Source: an uncultured Candidatus Saccharibacteria bacterium
GTDB taxonomy: Bacteria; Patescibacteriota; Saccharimonadia; Saccharimonadales; Saccharimonadaceae
Reading direction: 5' to 3'
Length of the DNA stretch: 64,000 nt
NCBI GenBank assembly: GCA_938046115.1
Contig: CALIXX010000002.1
Coordinates: 1-64,000 of the forward strand
Shown here: one piece after another, positions 25,514 to 33,454 of the stretch
Position numbering within the stretch: the first letter of the stretch is position 1
Layout: each line of letters opens with the position of its first letter
Translations under genes and position numbers: made by a program
The notes under the pieces: generated by a model
Database searches by the model: none
What the model saw: only the letters and a program-made list of their open reading frames with translations
Told to the model about the DNA's origin: nothing

Positions 25514-25540
25514 TTGGCACTCTAATTGCAAGAGTGCTAA
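25514..25540 (-). promoter_or_regulatory. CIRCE operator (HrcA binding site) of dnaJ
   Basis: Read on the minus strand: TTAGCACTC, nine-base spacer, GAGTGCCAA. It matches the CIRCE consensus TTAGCACTC-N9-GAGTGCTAA with one change. It covers the -35 element of the dnaJ promoter, so bound HrcA would block RNA polymerase. Confidence 0.92.
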
Positions 25541-25551
25541 CAGATCATTCC

Positions 25552-26205
25552 TTATGTTTCGGCGATGATCGATATATAGTCGTGTTTCGTAACGATAAGG
25601 TGGTCGAGCAGCTGGATGCCAAGCAGCTTACCCGCCTCGGCCAAACGCTGCGTTGTCTCTCGGTCAGCCTGGCTTGCGATAAGCTGCCCACTAGGATGAT
25701 TATGCGCCACAATAATCCCTGCTGCTCGGTCGGCAATTGCATCCGTAAAGACTTCTCGTGGGTGCACCAAGCTCGCAGTTAGTGTGCCAATGGTAATCGT
25801 GCGTTTAGCAATCAAGCGATGTGCTCCATCAAGCGTCAGGCAGACAAAATGCTCCTGCCGTTTGTCGCGAATATCGGTAAGTTGCTCTGCTGCTTTGCTC
25901 GGCTCATCAATGATAGGCTGGTCACTTTTGAGCAGATAGCGCCGTGCAAGCTCAAAATTCGCGAGAATCACTGTCACCTTAGCCGCACCGAGGCCAGTTA
26001 TCTTAGAGAGCTCCTCATGAGTTAGGTCACCCCCATGTGTGCGCAAAGCTTTAAGTACACAGCGCGCAATTTTACCAACGTCAGCTTGTGCATTACCACT
26101 GCCGATAATCGCCATAAGGAGCTCGAGGTCACTCAGGCGAGCTGCTCCATCGCGCGCAAGTTTCTCTCGCGGGCGGTCACTTGGTCGTCTGTCGCGCATT
26201 CGCAT
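25552..26205 (-). CDS. radC: RadC family JAB-domain protein
   Basis: About 217 residues. N-terminal helical region with SDRPREKLARDGAARLSDLELLMAIIGSG, a helix-hairpin-helix (EELSKITGLGAAKVTVILANFELARR), then the JAB/MPN metalloprotein core with the zinc-binding pattern IIVAHNHPSGQLIASQAD. RadC was linked to DNA repair, but the molecular role is unsettled; such genes often accompany DNA uptake or mobile DNA. Several Met codons lie near the start; the GGGAG site best fits the ATG at 26205, with TGGTATACT upstream. Confidence 0.93.
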   Translation of the reverse strand: MRMRDRRPSDRPREKLARDGAARLSDLELLMAIIGSGNAQADVGKIARCVLKALRTHGGDLTHEELSKITGLGAAKVTVILANFELARRYLLKSDQPIIDEPSKAAEQLTDIRDKRQEHFVCLTLDGAHRLIAKRTITIGTLTASLVHPREVFTDAIADRAAGIIVAHNHPSGQLIASQADRETTQRLAEAGKLLGIQLLDHLIVTKHDYISIIAET

Positions 26206-26356
26206 TGGCATCTCTCCCTTCATGCTATACCTTTTATAGTATACCAGAACATTGTGCAAACACCAATTATATATTTTCATCATTCAGCGCAGATACAGTT
26301 CCTACTCTTAAGATCCAGTTTACAGTTGCTTCAGGTCTTATTTACTGTAGTATCTG

Positions 26357-27700
26357 TTATGACCAAACTACTGCTTTCCCGTCTAGCGTGTATACTGTCT
26401 GGCCAGTTTTATTATCAATAATATGCGTTTTGGTGGAGCTACCAGCGGTGCTTTTTTGCTCAATGGCGGTATATTGATCATTTGGCGACACAGTGATGTT
26501 TGTTGTATATGCCGGTGGTGTTGTCTGATGAATCACTTGCCTAGTGGGGTGGGTAAGCACTGTTTGGCGCTGCAATATGTGCTGTTGATTAACACTTGTT
26601 ATCTCCATACTATAGCCACTGCGGGTGTGTAAGAATGCAGCTAATGATATGACGTCGTTTCCTTGTTGGTGAGTAATGGGCGATTTTTTGCTATTTTCTA
26701 AGTTGAGTGCAAAATACCCCTCGCCTACTTTCATCATGATAATATTCTTGCCATCATATGATACGTCGCCAAGCGTTGCTGCCTGGCCAAGCGGCTGCAT
26801 AGCATGCTTGCCAGTCGGGTCAATAAGCAGTACATCATCACCGCGAGTTCGCACCACAACTGCTGCACCACGTGATACTGGGTGCCAATCATACACTGGT
26901 AATGGCTGCGCGTTAAGGCCACGTATAGTGTGGTGGCGCTGCGCTGCAATATCATGCACGATGAGATTAGTGGTCTTTTCTTTGCTGTCCGCCTTTGCAA
27001 AGAGATACCCTACCGTCCCATCATCCATTGCTCGCAGGCGAGACACCGTACCCTTACCAGGCAACGGTAATGGCGATACAGTACCAGTCTCTATATCAAC
27101 CTGATGCAATTCACTGGTTGTTGCATCACTCATTGTGTGGACAACGATACGAGAGCCTACTACTGCATATTCGATAATTCGCGTCGCTTGGTAAAGTATC
27201 TTCTCATGCTTTGTTGCCAGATTCATCTGCATGATAGCATCCGTCGCTTGTGCGGCATAGAACTCCGTTTTTGTCTCGGCAAGGCTATGATGCTTGAGAT
27301 AGTAGAGCTGTGCTGGCGGTGTATCAAAGCGGTAGCTGGCTGCTGTAGTCTGCTGTATAGAAGCACCCGTTATCTGAGCAATTGCCACGTGATACTGGGC
27401 GTTACTAAGCAAACGCTGCCGAAACTGAATCGTCACAGTTGCATTGTTTGTCGTAGCTGTAAAGTCTGCCTGAGGTGTGATTTGTATTGCATGGGGTTCT
27501 ATCGGCTTGACCGGCTGATTGAATTCCAACTGGAGCGTCTGGTAGCCCATATTTGGATCATCTACGAGTACCGCGTTGCGTACGCGTGGGCCTTGTAAAT
27601 AGCTGAGTGCTATGAGTGTGCTCAGTATAATCAATAATCCAATCACGGCGAATAAAAATCGCTTCCGCTGGCATATCCAGCGCCAGCCCCTAGTATTCAT
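26357..27700 (-). CDS. membrane-anchored extracytoplasmic beta-propeller-like protein
   Basis: 447 residues. One N-terminal membrane helix (FLFAVIGLLIILSTLIALSYL), then an Ig-like fold of about 100 residues (QTLQLEFNQPVKPIEPHAIQITP, VTIQFRQRLLSNAQYHVAI), then a region of repeated beta strands resembling TolB/WD-type propeller blades (GTVGYLFAKADSKEKTTNLIVHDIAAQ, GDDVLLIDPTGKHAM, VSYDGKNIIMMK, VSPNDQYTAIEQ). No catalytic motif is seen. The start at 27700 is fixed by the ribosome site AAAGGAG and overlaps the previous gene by 11 bases. It is the third gene of the permease operon. Confidence 0.7.
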   Translation of the reverse strand: MNTRGWRWICQRKRFLFAVIGLLIILSTLIALSYLQGPRVRNAVLVDDPNMGYQTLQLEFNQPVKPIEPHAIQITPQADFTATTNNATVTIQFRQRLLSNAQYHVAIAQITGASIQQTTAASYRFDTPPAQLYYLKHHSLAETKTEFYAAQATDAIMQMNLATKHEKILYQATRIIEYAVVGSRIVVHTMSDATTSELHQVDIETGTVSPLPLPGKGTVSRLRAMDDGTVGYLFAKADSKEKTTNLIVHDIAAQRHHTIRGLNAQPLPVYDWHPVSRGAAVVVRTRGDDVLLIDPTGKHAMQPLGQAATLGDVSYDGKNIIMMKVGEGYFALNLENSKKSPITHQQGNDVISLAAFLHTRSGYSMEITSVNQQHILQRQTVLTHPTRQVIHQTTPPAYTTNITVSPNDQYTAIEQKSTAGSSTKTHIIDNKTGQTVYTLDGKAVVWS

Positions 27701-28442
27701 ACGGCTCCTTTGGCTGAGTCGTTGGCGTGATCGAGCGCGGCATAACAACGATCGGCTGCTGACGATGTTGCTGTGGATGCGCGGCAAAGTCGCCCGTTAC
27801 CGTTACCCAACTATTAGGCTGGTAGCGCTCACGCCACCCAGGTGCATAGACTGGCACGCCAACCGCCTGTGCATCGACCGCACAACACGTCACAACAAAT
27901 CGAGACACATAAAAAATCTGCGCATCCGCCGCATCTGGCGTGACAAACCCCGTCAAATTGACTGTCTTGCCACGATAAAATGCGCTGTCATGCGTTTGCA
28001 CGAGTAACCCTGCCCATTCTTTGATCGTGAGACGCGAATAATCTCGCTGAGCAAAGATAGATGCGTGCGATAGCTTCTCTGCAGACAGCTGAGCTGCTGC
28101 CCCTTTGTTAATACCACGTTGCGTGGCAGTTGTTGTCGTTAGTGCTGTCGGTGGGACAAGTAGTGCCATGGCTGCGACCATACATACCATCACACACGCG
28201 GTAGCGCGACGCCACCAAGCAAGGTGTGTATGCCGATGGGTGCGTGATTGCGTAATAACACTCGCACTTGCCATCACAAGAGCCACCACTGCCATACTAG
28301 TCGTAAAGACGATATACCGCTGATGAATATAGAGCGTCAAACGACCAGTCACAGCTAGCCACAGCGTCGCCACGGCAATGACAAAAAGGAGTAGTATACC
28401 TTGTTGCTGTGCAATCCGGGACAAAACCAGCCTAAAACGCAT
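27690..28442 (-). CDS. TIGR03943 family (YcgQ-like) membrane protein
   Basis: 250 residues. Three to four N-terminal spans, then an extracytoplasmic domain (VNLTGFVTPDAADAQIFYVSRFVVTCCAVDAQAVGVPVYA ... NSWVTVTGDF) typical of the YcgQ/DUF1980 family, including the paired cysteines of VTCCAVDA. The family is regularly encoded with a DUF318 permease, as here, where the start overlaps the permease stop by 11 bases. The cargo of the pair is not settled; the cysteine pairs in both proteins suggest metal or thiol chemistry, which is inference. Confidence 0.82.
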   Translation of the reverse strand: MRFRLVLSRIAQQQGILLLFVIAVATLWLAVTGRLTLYIHQRYIVFTTSMAVVALVMASASVITQSRTHRHTHLAWWRRATACVMVCMVAAMALLVPPTALTTTTATQRGINKGAAAQLSAEKLSHASIFAQRDYSRLTIKEWAGLLVQTHDSAFYRGKTVNLTGFVTPDAADAQIFYVSRFVVTCCAVDAQAVGVPVYAPGWRERYQPNSWVTVTGDFAAHPQQHRQQPIVVMPRSITPTTQPKEPYEY

Positions 28443-29424
28443 AATTCACCACCAATCCCAATGTTATCGATGCCAGTCCAACGAGTGCACTCACCTGAAA
28501 CAGCACACTTGGCCGATATGTCGTGCGCAGCAAGCTCAGCATCTTGATATCAATCATTGGGCCAAAGGTTAAGAAACTCACAAGGGCCCCGGTCATAAAG
28601 GTCTGGCGGAATGCCAAGGCGAAGAACGCATCAACATTAGAGCAAATTGAAACAATAAACGCCAGTGCCACCATTGCAATTACCGACCATACTGGTTGAC
28701 TCCCCAGTGACACCAATACCTCGCGCGACACCAGCACTTGCACGAGACCCGCGAGCCCTGCGCCAACTACCAAGGCTGGCAGCATCACCTGCACCTCACG
28801 TCGAAATATCGCAAGGCTTGCTACTCGCTTGCTCTGTTGCACATGATCTGCCCGGCACGAAGCGACAAAAGTATTAGTCAATAGCTCTTCCGCCGGACGA
28901 CGCGCATAGACCCAGCCAACAAGATTAGCAATAATAAAGCCACCAAGCACTCGCGCCCATAGTATGGTTGCATCCCCAGCGAATGCTTGCTGCGTTGTGA
29001 TGATTGTCACTGGGTTGAGGATTGGTGCAGCAAGCAAAAAGACGAGAGATTCACTGGGTGTAAGCCCTTTTGCTAACAGGCCGCGCGCTAGGGGGACATT
29101 ACCGCACTCACAGACTGGCAGTGCAGTACCAAGGAGCGACAAACAAGCCCGGCGCAATAATGGCTGCTGCGGCAGATAGGTAAGCAAGCGCTCGGCTGGC
29201 AGCCACACCTGCACTATAATTGCAATGCAGATCCCCAACATGACAAATGGCAGCGCCTCGATCATCACGCTCAAACTCAGCGTTATCCAGTCTTGCAATC
29301 GATCAGGCAGCGACCACTGCCCTGTTTGCGCCGATACAAGGCGAAATGCGGCCAGCCCAACAAGCACCCCAGCCACTACCGCTCCGCGGTGCCACCGCTT
29401 CACCAACCAACGAGTCATTTTCAT
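28432..29424 (-). CDS. DUF318/YraQ-type permease
   Basis: 330 residues with eight or so membrane spans. Family hallmarks: ALPVCECGNVPLARGLLAKGLTPSESLVFLLAAPILNPVTI in the first half, and the second-half counterpart AFIVSICSNVDAFFALAFRQTFMTGALVSFLTFGPMIDIKML. These are inverted-repeat halves of the COG0701 permeases. It forms a pair with the YcgQ-like gene. The start is set by TATAAT at 29431-29436, six bases before the ATG at 29424; a longer frame to 29493 overlaps the next gene. Confidence 0.88.
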   Translation of the reverse strand: MKMTRWLVKRWHRGAVVAGVLVGLAAFRLVSAQTGQWSLPDRLQDWITLSLSVMIEALPFVMLGICIAIIVQVWLPAERLLTYLPQQPLLRRACLSLLGTALPVCECGNVPLARGLLAKGLTPSESLVFLLAAPILNPVTIITTQQAFAGDATILWARVLGGFIIANLVGWVYARRPAEELLTNTFVASCRADHVQQSKRVASLAIFRREVQVMLPALVVGAGLAGLVQVLVSREVLVSLGSQPVWSVIAMVALAFIVSICSNVDAFFALAFRQTFMTGALVSFLTFGPMIDIKMLSLLRTTYRPSVLFQVSALVGLASITLGLVVNYAF

Positions 29425-29430
29425 GCTTCT

Positions 29431-29436
29431 ATTATA
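29431..29436 (-). promoter_or_regulatory. -10 box of the permease operon, leaderless geometry
   Basis: GGTATAAT on the minus strand, six bases before the ATG at 29424, in the 38-base gap after the RNA-repair gene. Confidence 0.65.
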
Positions 29437-29462
29437 CCGCGAAGGGTGAGGTAGTAATATGG

Positions 29463-31643
29463 CTACACGGCTTTTTCTTGCTCTCGCTGCCAACGGTGAC
29501 GGACATCAATAATCGACATCTGAGCCAATATGTCAGTAGGTATGCTCTGCATATAGGTAATGACGCGTGCTGCATATTCAGGGTGTGGGTAGGTAGCAGC
29601 ACGCTTTGGGCGGCGCCCTGCCTTGAGCCCATCGAGTACACCGCGCATCCGCTTCCAAAATGAATAATAATCGAGCTTGGCCTTGACTTGCCAGTGCTGA
29701 GCATCTTCTATCACAAAACCTTCGATTGGTACACCATCATACAGATAGTCGAGCCCCTGCACCTGCTCATACCAGGTCGCAAACTCCTCCCATGTCTGGA
29801 GCGTCGCCGCAAGCCGCTTGGTTTCCATGCCAAATTCCGTTGCAAATCGCTCACGCTCAGCTTGGTCAACTGCGGCAAACTTCGCTTGGCGGTGCACTAT
29901 GTCGAGCAAAACAATCCGATCCTGTGCATACTCAATGATGTGCGGGTCCTCCGTTGGAAGCATCACCTCACAAACCAAACATACATTGTGCTCTGCAAGA
30001 TACTGACGAATTTCATCGACATGCTTACCATAGCGCTGCAAAAATAAGCGACGAAACCATCCAGCAAAATCGCTCTCTGTCGTTGTTTTCGATGCAAAGA
30101 CGAGGTCACCTAGTGTCGCATCATAGCCTACCAGGCCAAGATAGCCATTCTCCTTCACCCAAGCACGCACTGGAAAAACAAGTTGATCTTTGAGCGCAGC
30201 AAATTCAGTTTCTCGTCGCTCACCAATATTGAAGAATTTATCATAGGCACGAATCACAATCTCATTTGTGAGCGTATTCATAAATAGTCCACGAGCTCGC
30301 ACTGTTTGCGCTGTCCATTTTTTGTCATAAAACACCTTTGGTTTAAAGTGAAATGAGCTAATATTGCCCGGCAGTGACCGCTCGCTAATCAGCTTATTAG
30401 TGCGCAGGCTGTGGATGAGTGGTGCGTTTTCTGGATGGAGGAGGCCTTCAGCCGATTGGTTGCTTATCTCAACGACCGACCAGCCCTTCTCGGCAAGCTG
30501 AGCAACCCGTAGTGTGCCACCAAACTCCACTTTGCCCTCGAGATTAAAGCACCGCTGGTTATACTGCGCTGGATAATTCTGAGCGTTGCGATGGCCATGC
30601 ACTTGATAGACATTATCAGAGGTGTGAGCAACAAAAGCATCGTCGATAGCACCAACCTGCTCATAGCGCCCCACACCACGAATATACTGCTGGCTGGCAA
30701 GCAGCAGAGGATTCTCTGGTAGATTGCTCACCCCTGCGTGGCTTACAAATACACGCTTGTTATGCCATGTGTAATAGAGGCAGTCCTGCATGGAGTTCAT
30801 CAAACGACTGACAGCACGCTTGTCTATGTTGGCACGCTCTAGCTGCGCTCGAGTTCGGCCATTAAACTCTCGCGCTTTTATCGGCTGGTGAGTCAGCCAT
30901 TGCCAAATATAACCATCATGGTTGCCCTCAATGAACGTCACATTCGGCCTGCCGACAAAATTATCACACACATACTGCAACACTTCTGCATTCTCTGTGC
31001 CGCGATCAAGTAGGTCTCCCGTAAAGACATAATAATCATGCTCGGTATAGGGATGCTGCTCAAAATATTCACGCAGTGGCGTATAGCATCCTTGGATATC
31101 ACCAATGTGATGAATATGCTTATACTGGCTCAAATTAATCGGTTTCTGGTACGATGCGATAAGCTCTTTTACTGCCGCTGGTTGTATGACAGTGTATTGT
31201 TTTGGTATGGCACATGTGGAGAGACGAGCGTGCATTTTCTCGAGAACTACATCATCGACTATCTTATGTGGTGCACGCTGACGGTTGCGCTCTAGACAGA
31301 CCGCAAGCGGTACATCCGCAAAATCTATAACGTACAGCTTATAGCGATACTTTTGTGCAAGCTGTGCATACTGCTGAAAGTACGAGCTCGTTGTATGTGT
31401 TGCATCAACCACAATGAGCTCACCACGAGCCATACGCATATCAAGCAACTCGTGAAGCTGCTGCCACACCCGTCGATCATCCTGATATGGCATAACGATG
31501 CGCCCTGCATCATTCATCACTGGGCTACTATACGCTAAACGTAGAGTATCGGGAGATAGTGTATATGGGCCAAGCCCAGCAGATTGCAAAAAGGTACTTT
31601 TGCCAGATCCAGGAATTCCACGTGTAATAAAAAGATGTCGCAT
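29463..31643 (-). CDS. trifunctional RNA end-healing and sealing enzyme (kinase-phosphatase-ligase)
   Basis: 726 residues. (1) Polynucleotide-kinase-like P-loop domain: GIPGSGKST at 9-17 and LIVVDATHTT near 77. (2) Calcineurin-type phosphatase domain: GDIQGCY at 181, GDLLDRG at 209, GNHD at 240, SHAG at 301, HGH at 349. (3) A T4 Rnl1-like nucleotidyltransferase: ARGLFMN and AYDKFFNIGE precede the probable AMP-accepting Lys497 in VKENGYLGLVGYD; a later GFVIED and a Lys pair in WQVKAKLDYY fit motifs IV and V. It would heal 5'-OH and cyclic-phosphate ends and then ligate RNA. ATG at 31643 follows AAAGGAG. The order matches clostridial Pnkp, but the ligase is of another type. Confidence 0.85.
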   Translation of the reverse strand: MRHLFITRGIPGSGKSTFLQSAGLGPYTLSPDTLRLAYSSPVMNDAGRIVMPYQDDRRVWQQLHELLDMRMARGELIVVDATHTTSSYFQQYAQLAQKYRYKLYVIDFADVPLAVCLERNRQRAPHKIVDDVVLEKMHARLSTCAIPKQYTVIQPAAVKELIASYQKPINLSQYKHIHHIGDIQGCYTPLREYFEQHPYTEHDYYVFTGDLLDRGTENAEVLQYVCDNFVGRPNVTFIEGNHDGYIWQWLTHQPIKAREFNGRTRAQLERANIDKRAVSRLMNSMQDCLYYTWHNKRVFVSHAGVSNLPENPLLLASQQYIRGVGRYEQVGAIDDAFVAHTSDNVYQVHGHRNAQNYPAQYNQRCFNLEGKVEFGGTLRVAQLAEKGWSVVEISNQSAEGLLHPENAPLIHSLRTNKLISERSLPGNISSFHFKPKVFYDKKWTAQTVRARGLFMNTLTNEIVIRAYDKFFNIGERRETEFAALKDQLVFPVRAWVKENGYLGLVGYDATLGDLVFASKTTTESDFAGWFRRLFLQRYGKHVDEIRQYLAEHNVCLVCEVMLPTEDPHIIEYAQDRIVLLDIVHRQAKFAAVDQAERERFATEFGMETKRLAATLQTWEEFATWYEQVQGLDYLYDGVPIEGFVIEDAQHWQVKAKLDYYSFWKRMRGVLDGLKAGRRPKRAATYPHPEYAARVITYMQSIPTDILAQMSIIDVRHRWQREQEKAV

Positions 31644-31721
31644 ATTTTCTCCTTTCTGTAGCGTTGTTTTCAAGATTTCGCTTAACTATATCTAACTCAA
31701 GTAATTTACTCTTGTTTTTAT

Positions 31722-31727
31722 ATTATA
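31722..31727 (-). promoter_or_regulatory. probable -10 box of the RNA-repair gene
   Basis: TGATATAAT on the minus strand, 78 bases before the ATG at 31643, giving a leader of about 70 bases. This is long compared with other genes in the window. Confidence 0.45.
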
Positions 31728-31808
31728 TCATCATCTTCTGGAAACGGCTTCTACCTCATTAGAGTATGTAGCAATTTATCTTAGTTTATGAATGATATTT
31801 ATATATAA

Positions 31809-31847
31809 TTCATTGTAAAATACCCTATTGGGGTATTTTACAATGAA
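31809..31847. repeat. 17-base perfect inverted repeat
   Basis: Arms TTCATTGTAAAATACCC and GGGTATTTTACAATGAA around a five-base loop. It lies between the divergent RNA-repair and deacetylase genes. It has no T run for termination. Its right arm resembles sequence after galE at 46299-46317. Confidence 0.85.
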
Positions 31848-31930
31848 CATAAAATACTATTTATTCTATTATATTGTCCCTACTGGCTGTGGTACTTCTT
31901 ATACCATTTTGTTCTTATCTTGGTTCGCGC

Positions 31931-31936
31931 TACAAT
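31931..31936 (+). promoter_or_regulatory. -10 box of the deacetylase gene, leaderless geometry
   Basis: TACAAT, six bases before the ATG at 31943. Confidence 0.6.
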
Positions 31937-31942
31937 ATAGCT

Positions 31943-33397
31943 ATGTTCCATAAGGTGGAAAAAATAGATGCTCGAAATCATTCAGGTGTCGAAAATAATA
32001 CAACACCTGCAAAACCTCGCAGCTTTTTTTATACATGGCTCTGTCTTATTATTACTAGTCTATTAATCTGCTCACTTTGGTATGGCCAACAATCACAAAA
32101 ATCATCACACATCACACATATACCACCATCAACAATACACACTTACACACTATCTTCTCGTGGTGCTGTTCGCTCACGCATCATCAAGCATCAATCGGCA
32201 TCGCACCAAACAATCGTTACCTATCCACAAACAGGTATTGCCAACATAGACAAAACGGTTGCCACGATCATCGACAATACTATTCCATCTCAACAAACAG
32301 CTTCAACTAATGTAGCAGCTCGAAGCAACACCATTACCTATCGCATTATTCACCAAGACGACACGACGATTTCTCTCGCTGTGTTTATCCGTACTACTAC
32401 ACCTCATGCTCTGCCAACCAACACGGTTCACTGCTGGACATTCGATAAAATGAGTGGCCAGCCAATTACATCGTCTGCCCTCGTTGATACATCAATCGCA
32501 GGGATCAATGAGATTGTTATTGCTCTACGCAGACAAGTGCAGCAGCGCTACCCGCATGTAGAGCCAGTAAAAGTAGCGGGAGTCATTACTCCAGAATCTA
32601 TCACGAACTTTTTAGTACACGACCGAAAAACAATTGGCTTTCTCTTCGATAAACGCTCGCTTGGTATTGGTGTAGATGGAATCATTAGCCTGAAATTGCC
32701 AATCAAGCAGCTCAGCCATTTTGTCCAAAACCCAACCACCAAGAAGCTTTTTGATATTCCACCGTCAGCATTATCATCAACAACCGACTGCGTGCGTTAT
32801 CGCTGTATTGCACTCACCTTCGACGATGGGCCTGGGTTATACACGCAAACACTACTCGAGTATCTTGATCGCTATCATGCTAAGGCAACCTTCTTTGTGG
32901 TGGGGCGAAATGTTGCACCATACAGTATCGCGCTCCAGCAAGCAGTTCAACGCAAACACCAAGTAGGCAACCACACGTGGAATCATCCACTCCTTCCTAA
33001 GCGCGACGAAGCTGTCATCCGCCAAGAGATTGAGAGTACAAACAGTGCCGTTGCTGCAGCTACTGGCGTGACACCAACAATGGTCCGTCCACCATATGGT
33101 GGCATGAATGACAAGGTGCGTGCGCAGCTCCAGCAGCTTACTATGCCAGCCATTATGTGGTCAATCGATACACGTGATTGGGCCGATCACGATGCAGCAA
33201 TTGTCTGCAGCCGTGCCGTTGCCAATGCCGCACCTGGTGCGATTATTCTCATGCACGATATCCACAAAACCAGCGTCGATGCTGTGCCGTGTATCCTCGA
33301 TGCATTACAAAAGCAAGGGTACAGATTTGTCACGGTCAAGAACCTATTTGGCCATCCGCTCAGCGCTGGCGAGTCATATTCTCAATATAAGCAGTAG
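31943..33397 (+). CDS. membrane-anchored polysaccharide deacetylase (NodB fold)
   Basis: 484 residues. An N-terminal membrane helix (FFYTWLCLIITSLLICSLWY), then a Thr-rich extracellular linker and a PdaC/DUF3298-like domain (HQTIVTYPQTGIANIDKTVATII ... ISLKLPIKQLSHFV). The NodB catalytic domain follows: LTFDDGPGLYT with the metal-binding Asp pair, ATFFVVG, VGNHTWNHPLL with two metal His, RPPYGGMN, WSIDTRDWAD and ILMHDIHKT. It removes N- or O-acetyl groups from wall glycans, a common route to lysozyme resistance. The frame opens at 31874, but the -10 box at 31931-31936 fixes the start. Confidence 0.92.
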   Translation: MFHKVEKIDARNHSGVENNTTPAKPRSFFYTWLCLIITSLLICSLWYGQQSQKSSHITHIPPSTIHTYTLSSRGAVRSRIIKHQSASHQTIVTYPQTGIANIDKTVATIIDNTIPSQQTASTNVAARSNTITYRIIHQDDTTISLAVFIRTTTPHALPTNTVHCWTFDKMSGQPITSSALVDTSIAGINEIVIALRRQVQQRYPHVEPVKVAGVITPESITNFLVHDRKTIGFLFDKRSLGIGVDGIISLKLPIKQLSHFVQNPTTKKLFDIPPSALSSTTDCVRYRCIALTFDDGPGLYTQTLLEYLDRYHAKATFFVVGRNVAPYSIALQQAVQRKHQVGNHTWNHPLLPKRDEAVIRQEIESTNSAVAAATGVTPTMVRPPYGGMNDKVRAQLQQLTMPAIMWSIDTRDWADHDAAIVCSRAVANAAPGAIILMHDIHKTSVDAVPCILDALQKQGYRFVTVKNLFGHPLSAGESYSQYKQ

Positions 33398-33442
33398 GGT
33401 CTTTATAAACCGCTCATGCTACCATTCCGCTGTGTAATCCTC

Positions 33443-33448
33443 TACACT
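33443..33448 (+). promoter_or_regulatory. -10 box of the HD/DUF1152 gene, leaderless geometry
   Basis: TACACT, six bases before the ATG at 33455. Confidence 0.5.
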
Positions 33449-33454
33449 AATGCT

